A DNA stretch of 64,000 nt from an uncultured Dorea sp. (GTDB lineage Bacteria > Bacillota > Clostridia > Lachnospirales > Lachnospiraceae), in the NCBI GenBank assembly GCA_910579015.1, contig CAJTRO010000006.1, positions 42,843 through 106,842 of the forward strand, written 5' to 3'. Both the position numbers and the translations under genes were made by a program. Under the pieces are notes generated by a model that was not told where the DNA came from, did not search any database, and was given only the letters and a program-made list of their open reading frames with translations. Of the stretch, positions 57,615 through 64,000 are shown one piece after another (positions within the stretch are counted from its first letter, which is position 1; every line of letters begins with the position of its first letter).

Positions 57615-59597
57615 CTACGGTTCCTTCTGAGTCTCATTTTCCTTGATCATCTCAAGAAATGTCTCTTCCGATATGATAGGAACCCCCAGATCGTTCGCCT
57701 TCTTATTCTTAGATGACGTACTCGTCACATCATTATTGATCAGATAATTGGTCTTGGAAGTAACCGATCCCGTCACCTTCCCTCCAAGGCTCTCGATCAG
57801 CTCCTTCACTTCCCCGCGGTTGGCAAAATGCTCTACACTTCCGGTGATCACAAAATTTACACCCGCAAAAATCTGCTTTGCTTCCTCCATAACCTCTTCC
57901 GGGATCACAAGCTCCCCAAGAAGGTCCCGAAACTGCCTGACATGACGCTCAGAAGCAAAATAATCCACAAACGCCTTCGCGATCACCCCGCCGACTCCCG
58001 GGATCTCGTTTAGCTCCTCCTCCGTGGCCTTAAGCATCGCTTCCACATCGTACCGGAATTCCTTACAGATCACCTTGGCGTTGGCAAGCCCGATATTGGC
58101 GATCCCAAGCGCATAGATCACCCGTGGCAGCGTCGTATTCCTTGCTTTCTCGGCGCTGGCGGCCAGGTTCCGGTAAGACTTCTCGCCGAAGCCCTCCAGA
58201 GACTGGATCTCCTCCTGATACCGGTCCAGATGGAAGATATCCGCAAATTCCCGTATATACCCAAGGGAAATGAACTTCTCAAGGGTTGCCTCCGACAATC
58301 CTTCGATATTAAGCGCATCCCGGCTGACAAACAGCGCGAAAGCCTTCACATGCTTCGCCTGACAGTCCGGATTGGTACAATACAATGCCTTCGCATTAGC
58401 AACCTGCCTGATCTCTGTAGCGCCGCTGCACACCGGGCATCTTAAAGGAATGTCAGAAACCCCGCTTCTCGTCAGATTCCTGGCAATCTGCGGAATGATC
58501 ATATTCGCCTTATATACCTCAATACGGTCTCCGATCCCAAGCTCCAGCTCTTCCATGATACTGATATTGTGGACGCTGGCACGGCTGACCGTCGTCCCCT
58601 CAAGCTCCACCGGCTCGAAGATCGCAACCGGGTTGATAAGCCCCGTTCTTGACGGGCTCCACTCAATCTCCACAAGCTTCGTCTCCCGTATCTCATCGGC
58701 CCACTTAAAAGCGAAGGAGTCCCTTGGAAACTTCGACGTCCGCCCCAGAGACCGTCCATACGCTATATCATCATATATTAGCACAAGACCGTCCGACGGG
58801 AAATCATTCTCCGCGATTTTTTCTGAAAAATTAATAACTTCGGCCTCCACGGTATCCGCCGTCACTTCATGGAATTCCACAACCTCGAACCCCTGATCCT
58901 TAAGCCAGTTCATCTGGCAGGCTCTTGAATTATGGAAATCCACATCCTCCGCCTGTACCAGCGAAAATGCATAGAATCTTACATTCCTCTTCGCCGTGAT
59001 CTCGTTGTTCAGCTGTCTCACCGAACCGCTGCACAGATTCCTCGGGTTCTTGTACTTCGCATCCACGTCCTCGATCCCGGCATTTATACGCTCAAATTCC
59101 TTATACCCTATGACGGCTTCCCCCCGTATGATCAGTTCGCCCTGATATGCGATCCGAAGAGGGATATTCCTGAACACCCTGGCATTATTCGTGATGACCT
59201 CGCCCACCTCGCCATTTCCGCGGGTGACGGCCTTATAAAGCTCTCCGCCGCGATAGGTCAGCACGATCGTAAGCCCGTCAAGCTTCCAGGAGATCAGCAC
59301 CTTCTGATCCCCCGCAAAACGCTTAAGCTCTTCAACCTCCTTCGTCTTGTCAAGGGACAGCATAGGGCTCTCGTGACGCTCCTTGGGCAGTTCGCTCAAG
59401 ACCTCATACCCCACATTCACCGTCGGACTGTTTGCAAGGGTTATGCCAAGCTCCTTTTCAAGCCCCAGCAATTCATCATACAGCCCGTCATACTCCCTGT
59501 TGCTCATAATCTCCGAAGCTTCCTGATAATACGCACGTCCCGCGTCATTCAGCTTCTCCACTAATTCTAACATTCTGGCTTTCTTCGATCCGCTCAT
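57615..59597 (-). CDS. ligA: NAD-dependent DNA ligase
   Basis: Seals nicks in replication and repair using NAD. 660 residues: adenylation domain with the nucleotide-binding lysine in SWKLDGLTI, OB fold, four-cysteine zinc finger (CPVCSG and CTNPDCQAKH), helix-hairpin-helix repeats (NEIPGVGGVIA) and a C-terminal BRCT domain (FVITGSVEHFANRGEVKEL). The start overlaps the pseudouridine synthase frame by 53 bases, so a later ATG (eight codons in) is also possible. Essential housekeeping gene in an operon with clpX downstream. Confidence 0.96.
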   Translation of the reverse strand: MSGSKKARMLELVEKLNDAGRAYYQEASEIMSNREYDGLYDELLGLEKELGITLANSPTVNVGYEVLSELPKERHESPMLSLDKTKEVEELKRFAGDQKVLISWKLDGLTIVLTYRGGELYKAVTRGNGEVGEVITNNARVFRNIPLRIAYQGELIIRGEAVIGYKEFERINAGIEDVDAKYKNPRNLCSGSVRQLNNEITAKRNVRFYAFSLVQAEDVDFHNSRACQMNWLKDQGFEVVEFHEVTADTVEAEVINFSEKIAENDFPSDGLVLIYDDIAYGRSLGRTSKFPRDSFAFKWADEIRETKLVEIEWSPSRTGLINPVAIFEPVELEGTTVSRASVHNISIMEELELGIGDRIEVYKANMIIPQIARNLTRSGVSDIPLRCPVCSGATEIRQVANAKALYCTNPDCQAKHVKAFALFVSRDALNIEGLSEATLEKFISLGYIREFADIFHLDRYQEEIQSLEGFGEKSYRNLAASAEKARNTTLPRVIYALGIANIGLANAKVICKEFRYDVEAMLKATEEELNEIPGVGGVIAKAFVDYFASERHVRQFRDLLGELVIPEEVMEEAKQIFAGVNFVITGSVEHFANRGEVKELIESLGGKVTGSVTSKTNYLINNDVTSTSSKNKKANDLGVPIISEETFLEMIKENETQKEP

Positions 59598-60291
59598 ATA
59601 ACTCTTTTAACTCCTGCTCCGATAATTTTCTTACTTCACCAGACTTCAGTCTGCCAAGCTCTATATTCATGATCCTGACTCTGACCAGCCTGACCGCCTT
59701 ATATCCCAGGGCTTCACACATCCTGCGTATCTGCCGGTTCAGCCCCTGTGTCAGTATGATGGAGAACGTATACTTTCCGATGCGCTGCGCCCGGCACGGC
59801 CTGGTCACGGCATCCAGTCCCTTCTCTGTATCCCGTATCCTGACGCCCTCGCACATCTTCCTGATAAATTCCTCCGTAACCGGCTTATCCACCGTAACCC
59901 TGTACTCCTTCTCGTGCCCGTATCTCGCCCGCATCATCTTGTCGATCAGGTCTCCGTCATTGGTCATGATCAGCAGTCCTTCCGAATCCTTGTCAAGTCT
60001 CCCGGCATAGGTAATGCGCTCCGGATAATCCAGATACCGGATGATGCTCTTTCTCTCTCTTCGTTCCTCCGTGCAGACGATCCCCGCCGGCTTGTTCACC
60101 GCAAGCACAACCCTCTTCGGCCTGCCCCCGACGATCCTCTTTCCAAGCCGGACCTCCTGGCCTGGCTCCACCTTCGTCCCCGGGACTGCCCGCACTCCGT
60201 CTACCGTCACCTGTCCGTTCTCGATCAGGCGGTCTGCTTCTCTTCTGGAGCATATCCCCGCATCACTCAGATACTTATTCAACCTCACCAT
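59545..60291 (-). CDS. RsuA/RluF-family pseudouridine synthase
   Basis: Isomerises uridine in rRNA. S4 RNA-binding domain at the N-terminus (MVRLNKYLSDAGICSRREAD) and catalytic Asp in AGRLDKDSEGLLIMTND; the family motifs EKEYRVTVD and LTQGLNRQIRRMCEALG follow. The last residues fit RluF (23S rRNA U2604) or a close relative; RsuA or RluB are not excluded. The start at 60291 follows AAGGAG; the in-frame start 13 codons earlier was rejected. Confidence 0.9.
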   Translation of the reverse strand: MVRLNKYLSDAGICSRREADRLIENGQVTVDGVRAVPGTKVEPGQEVRLGKRIVGGRPKRVVLAVNKPAGIVCTEERRERKSIIRYLDYPERITYAGRLDKDSEGLLIMTNDGDLIDKMMRARYGHEKEYRVTVDKPVTEEFIRKMCEGVRIRDTEKGLDAVTRPCRAQRIGKYTFSIILTQGLNRQIRRMCEALGYKAVRLVRVRIMNIELGRLKSGEVRKLSEQELKELYERIEESQNVRISGEAE

Positions 60292-60317
60292 TTCATTACT
60301 CCTTATCCGGGAAATCC

Positions 60318-61520
60318 TCACTTTAGACACCTGCTGATCCCACTGTCTTGTACAAATGTATTTCCTCCGTACAGAAATAATACACTCGAAATCTTATTCT
60401 CCTCCATGATCGTATCAAGATCCCCCTCATAGAGCCCGGGCTCTATCACGATCAGCTCCCTGTAGAACGGCGTGAGGAAAGGAATCAGGCAGTTAGCGTA
60501 TGAATCCTTAACGATCAGAAGCCTGTCTGTCGTATCCGCCGTCGTCCGTATATCCACCATCCCGTGACCGCCTCCCAGAAAGACCTCATATTCATTCTTT
60601 CCTATCAGCTTCGACCGGTCATACAGCGTGGCCGTCTTCACTCCTTCTTCTACATACTCCACCGCCAGGCTTATCTCCTCGTCCCTGTTCTTAGGCGTAT
60701 AGATAAAGATCGGCTCCGCATATCCTGTATTATACCCGCTTGCAGAAGATAACATGCCGTTAAATGAATTCGTGACCGCATACGGCTCAAGCCCAGGCGC
60801 CTTCTCCATGTCAAGCTTCATCACCTCCGCCAGAGCCTGATACGCATAATACGCCCCAAGCGACGTCCAGTGGCGGTCCGTGTGATAATAGATTTCCTCC
60901 TTCATGTGCTTTTCCAGCACAGTGCTTACATCCACCCATCGGACGCTGGTCTCCAACGTCTGCCGGATGGATTCGAAGCTCTGTCTCTCATCCCTTACGA
61001 CAGCGGAATCCGGCAGTTTTTCATCCAGAACATTCGCCGCCCCCGGAACCAGCATCAGATAGACCGGAACCTTCTCATATCTTCTGGCAAATTCTCCGAT
61101 CAGTTCTACGCTCTTATCGGTCTGTTCCTCATCAGGCGCGGCTATCTCCTCTAACAGGTAATCGTCCCGGCCCTTGTACACGCCGCCCTCCCTGCGCCTT
61201 CCGGCAAGCAGGTCCGTACCTGTCTTCATAAGCCTTAAGAGACTGCGCCCTGTAAACTGGTCTGTCCTGTACGCATCATATTCCCGCATATAACCGCCGT
61301 CCAGCACTCCCTTAAGGGACATCTTCGGCTTAACCGTAAGCTCCCTGTCCTCCCTATGGGAAAATCCCTTCTCGCCCGGTATCAGATCGATCAGGCTTAT
61401 GGTTCCCAGAAGTACGGCAAATACCGCCGCCACGGCTCTTCTTCTGTATATCTTCCCCTTCTTATCTTCCCTGCGCCTCTGACTCTGCTTCCCGCTCTTT
61501 TGTCTCTGTCTATTTCCCAC
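60318..61520 (-). CDS. DHHW-family (AlgJ/AlgX-like) acetyltransferase partner
   Basis: 400 residues. Cytoplasmic basic start, one membrane helix (AVAAVFAVLLGTISLIDLI), then an external SGNH-like domain with YYHTDRHWTSLGAYYAYQ, the D-x-x-H-W signature of the family. Further motifs are LMLVPGAANV and LLIVKDSYANCLIPFL. Such proteins work with an MBOAT enzyme to O-acetylate a surface polysaccharide. The MBOAT gene is directly upstream. GTG start after GGAGGCGG. Confidence 0.88.
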   Translation of the reverse strand: MGNRQRQKSGKQSQRRREDKKGKIYRRRAVAAVFAVLLGTISLIDLIPGEKGFSHREDRELTVKPKMSLKGVLDGGYMREYDAYRTDQFTGRSLLRLMKTGTDLLAGRRREGGVYKGRDDYLLEEIAAPDEEQTDKSVELIGEFARRYEKVPVYLMLVPGAANVLDEKLPDSAVVRDERQSFESIRQTLETSVRWVDVSTVLEKHMKEEIYYHTDRHWTSLGAYYAYQALAEVMKLDMEKAPGLEPYAVTNSFNGMLSSASGYNTGYAEPIFIYTPKNRDEEISLAVEYVEEGVKTATLYDRSKLIGKNEYEVFLGGGHGMVDIRTTADTTDRLLIVKDSYANCLIPFLTPFYRELIVIEPGLYEGDLDTIMEENKISSVLFLYGGNTFVQDSGISRCLK

Positions 61521-61566
61521 GCTCTAAAACCGCCTCCGATTATTTCCGTATAACCCCTGAATTTCC

Positions 61567-62964
61567 TCAAAATCTCAGATATAAGAAGGGATAGTGGACA
61601 CCCGTCACTAAATATGCCGTGCACAGCAAAAACAATACCCCATATATGATCCCGTTCACGACAGCCCTTCCTTTGCCTCCCCGGTTGAACAGTTTCTCGA
61701 ACCCTCTGTACATCCCCGGCGTAAGCCCCAAAAGCACTGCGATCAGAAGCCCCAGATTCGTGACCAGGATATAACGGACAAAAGGATCGCTCAGGCCGTT
61801 AATTCCCGCCCCGAACATCACCTGAAGATATTCGAGCGCCTCTTTGGGTGTTGGACACAAGAAAAACACCCATCCGGCAAATATCAGTATCACACTGAAG
61901 ATATGCCTTAAAACCCCCGGTATCCTCCTTAGACTCTCCCCGAGCATACTCATCCCGATCACAGTCAGAATCCCGAAGTAAAGCCCCCATATCACGAAAT
62001 TCCACGAGATGCCGTGCCACAGCCCGGCAAGAAGCCAGATGAGCAGAATACTGAACGCACTCCCTCTGCCGAGGAAACGATAAACATATTCTTCCACCCA
62101 CGCGCCAAGGGAGATATGCCATCTGCGCCAGAATGCTGTCACACCGCCTCCCGCATAGGGATAATCGAAGTTCTTCGGAAGCTCGAACCCGAACATCCAT
62201 CCAAGCCCGGCCGCCATATCCGAGTATCCGCCAAAAGCAAAATAAATCTGGAACGAAAACGCCGCCAGGCCGATCCAGGCTCCAAGCACCGACATCTGCC
62301 CTTCCTCCATCGCCATGAGCTCCTCGAACAGCCTCCCCAGATTATCCGCGAGTATCACCTTCTTGACAAGCCCTCTGACAAAGAACATCGCTCCCTCGCC
62401 GAACTTCACCCAGGAGCCCTTCCTGTCATGAAGCTGCCTCTCGAACACAGAGTATCTCACAACCGGCCCCGCCGGAAGCTTCACAAACAGCGTAACATAC
62501 AGCGCAAAGTCCACAGGATTCTTCTGCACCTTTGCATTTCCCCGATAAACGTCTATTATATAGGACAAGCTGTGGAATGTATAGAAGGTGATCCCCATCG
62601 GCACCAGCCATTCTATGCCAAAGCCTGCACTCTCTCCTGCATTCTGCGCCGGATACAGACTGCCAGGCAATGATTCCCCATATTTAAGCATTCCCAGCAT
62701 GACCATATTCACGATCAGGCAGACGGCCAGACGCATCCTGACGCCCCGGCGCTTCTTAGCCTTCCCCGCGATCCACAGACCGCAGACGTAATTGAAGATG
62801 ACAGAAACCAACATGAAACACAGATAGATCAGCCCGCCCCACGCATAGAAGATCAGGCTGGCCAGAAGAAGCACCCCGTTCTTCAGCCAGTCCGGCGCTA
62901 TATGATACACGATCAGGACGACCGGCAAAAATGCAAATATAAATATAATACTGTCAAATATCAT
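61567..62964 (-). CDS. MBOAT-family membrane O-acyltransferase (AlgI/DltB-like)
   Basis: 465 residues, about 11 membrane helices. Catalytic histidine in LLAGLWHGISWNFVIWGLYFG; other signature stretches are GITFYTFHSLSYIIDVYRG, FGGYSDMAAGLG and FWRRWHISLGAWVEEYVY. It passes acyl groups across the membrane, probably to the DHHW and SGNH proteins encoded on both sides. Not DltB, since no dlt genes are nearby. ATG at 62964 follows AAGGAAA. Confidence 0.92.
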   Translation of the reverse strand: MIFDSIIFIFAFLPVVLIVYHIAPDWLKNGVLLLASLIFYAWGGLIYLCFMLVSVIFNYVCGLWIAGKAKKRRGVRMRLAVCLIVNMVMLGMLKYGESLPGSLYPAQNAGESAGFGIEWLVPMGITFYTFHSLSYIIDVYRGNAKVQKNPVDFALYVTLFVKLPAGPVVRYSVFERQLHDRKGSWVKFGEGAMFFVRGLVKKVILADNLGRLFEELMAMEEGQMSVLGAWIGLAAFSFQIYFAFGGYSDMAAGLGWMFGFELPKNFDYPYAGGGVTAFWRRWHISLGAWVEEYVYRFLGRGSAFSILLIWLLAGLWHGISWNFVIWGLYFGILTVIGMSMLGESLRRIPGVLRHIFSVILIFAGWVFFLCPTPKEALEYLQVMFGAGINGLSDPFVRYILVTNLGLLIAVLLGLTPGMYRGFEKLFNRGGKGRAVVNGIIYGVLFLLCTAYLVTGVHYPFLYLRF

Positions 62965-63019
62965 GACCAAACTTTTCCTTCTCTAATGAAAGTTTACGAC
63001 GGCATCCTGCCGTGCCGGC

Positions 63020-63817
63020 TTACAGCTCTGCCTCTTCTGCCATATGATCGGCCCATTTCTCATAATAGCCGCTCCCCATATGAATCCCGTCCTCAGTATA
63101 GTATTCGTCCTCCACAAGACTGCCGTTATCAATGAACAGAACGTCTAATTCCCCGCACAGCTCCTCTAATTCCTGATTATACTTGGAGATATTGCCGTAC
63201 AGCGGATTCTTATCTATCACAGACTGCTGTACAGGAAGAATGCTGTTGACGCAGATCTTCGTATCCGGCAGTTCTTCCTTAAGCCTGTCAAGCACATCTC
63301 TGTATGCGTCCGTAAATACCGAGACATGCCCCGTCGATGCCACAATGTCATTGATCCCATACGAAAGAAACAGTACCTGAGGCGCTGTCTCGACAGCCTT
63401 CTCGATATGCCCCTCTATTCTTGTCTCCTCCGTATCGCACACTCCGGAATTACCCTCTGCCGTCACGCGTGCCTTCTCAAGCACGCCATGCTCGTACAGC
63501 CCCTGGGTAATGGAATCCCCGATCACGAATGAATTGGCAAACTTCTCTCCGATCGTGCGGTTCGCCCATGCCTCGTCTGCCGCGCGTTCTTCCTCCTCCA
63601 ATACCTGGATCTGCCCGTCGATCGCCTTCACATCCAACCCTTCCATCTCCTTAAGCCGCTTAAGACCTTCGGTTGGATCCTCCCTGGGATTCATCATGCC
63701 TGCCGTAACTACCAGGCTCCCGATCATGAGCATGAGGAGCATGAGGAACACGGATATCCTCAGAACAACGTCTCTGTCTTCTCTTTTTCTTGTTGTCTTC
63801 GCCTTATCTCTTCCCAC
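63020..63817 (-). CDS. SGNH/GDSL hydrolase, membrane-anchored
   Basis: 265 residues. N-terminal helix (VLRISVFLMLLMLMIGSLVVT), then the SGNH domain: catalytic Ser in FVIGDSITQG, Gly in EGNSGV, Asn in SYGINDIV and the Asp-x-x-His pair in TEDGIHMG. First gene of the acylation operon. It could transfer or remove O-acyl groups on cell-wall glycans. Start is GTG; a ribosome binding site (GAGGAG) lies about 13 bases upstream, so the start is not fully certain. Confidence 0.88.
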   Translation of the reverse strand: MGRDKAKTTRKREDRDVVLRISVFLMLLMLMIGSLVVTAGMMNPREDPTEGLKRLKEMEGLDVKAIDGQIQVLEEEERAADEAWANRTIGEKFANSFVIGDSITQGLYEHGVLEKARVTAEGNSGVCDTEETRIEGHIEKAVETAPQVLFLSYGINDIVASTGHVSVFTDAYRDVLDRLKEELPDTKICVNSILPVQQSVIDKNPLYGNISKYNQELEELCGELDVLFIDNGSLVEDEYYTEDGIHMGSGYYEKWADHMAEEAEL

Positions 63818-63871
63818 TAAAGGTCATCACTCCTCTGCCTCGGTCCGCACTTCTAACGCATATATGACAAT

Positions 63872-63900
63872 ATTGTACTGTTTTTCCCTCTAAAAGTCAA
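63872..63900 (-). promoter_or_regulatory. Promoter of the acylation-ligA-clpX operon
   Basis: Minus strand -35 TTGACT (63900-63895), exactly 17 bases, -10 TACAAT (63877-63872), about 55 bases before the first gene. Genes from 63817 down to 54326 are closely packed on this strand and could share it. Positions 63901-64000 hold a palindrome CACCCATGGGTG flanked by GTTACTG/CAGTAAC (about 63930-63962), a nested hairpin without clear function, and no gene I can support. Confidence 0.7.
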
Positions 63901-64000
63901 ATATATGCTATACTATACCAAGAATAAGTTACTGTTCACACCCATGGGTGCTCCAGTAACAGTATCCAGCCCATTTTAAGTCGCCTTCGGCGAGGGGCTG

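Overview
This window looks like chromosome from a spore-forming gut Firmicute of the family Lachnospiraceae (Clostridia). The main reasons are the DAHP synthase, ClpB with a CIRCE operator, a Csp-type germination protease, the BTAD regulator/sortase/SipW pilus locus, the Rpn-family copies and a moderate-GC backbone. I cannot name the genus from sequence alone. Almost every gene has a clear AGGAGG-type ribosome binding site, and I moved many starts inward to fit one.

Layout. 1-7.1 kb: a cut-off iron-type alcohol dehydrogenase, DAHP synthase, a V4R-PAS-GGDEF protein, a phosphatase, a RelA/SpoT-domain gene with a small partner, and a two-component system. 7.1-15.6 kb: a deleted Rpn-family copy, an ABC exporter operon led by a 50-residue membrane protein and preceded by tandem 11-bp repeats, a PemK/MazF toxin followed by two related small-RNA-like units, HxlR plus a radical SAM protein, a type I (Fst/par-like) toxin-antitoxin module, and a second two-component system. 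15.6-20.7 kb: a Gld-like ABC operon whose upstream region shares a promoter module with the first two-component system. 20.7-25.8 kb: a 5.0 kb AT-rich integrative element inserted in the 3' end of tRNA-Pro(CGG), with a 34-bp direct repeat at its ends, paired arm-type sites, two repressors, a rep-like gene broken by one amber codon, and a tyrosine integrase.

26-43.7 kb: a large surface-fibre locus, all on the minus strand. It holds a BTAD regulator with a frame-disrupted neighbour, a class B sortase, SipW and two SipW-type substrates, a MucBP-like surface protein, a KTGD-anchored protein, a minor pilin, a class C sortase, an LPSTG major pilin, a 1456-residue LPETG adhesin with nine His/Cys modules, LepB, and two paralogous coiled-coil proteins. 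The signal peptidases would process exported subunits; the class C sortase would polymerise pilins; the class B sortase would anchor KTGD-type or finished products. 43.8-46.6 kb: two near-identical tandem Rpn-family nuclease genes and a fourth relic. Each carries a nested C-terminal reading frame with its own Shine-Dalgarno sequence.

46.6-64 kb is housekeeping: VanZ, Pol IV, ClpB, a C39-like peptidase, tRNA-Pro(TGG) and tRNA-Gly(TCC), a hydroxyacid dehydrogenase, LspA, a coiled-coil protein, a Csp protease, ClpX, LigA, a pseudouridine synthase, and an O-acylation set (DHHW protein, MBOAT, SGNH hydrolase). I saw no rRNA genes, CRISPR arrays or insertion sequences with a full transposase.
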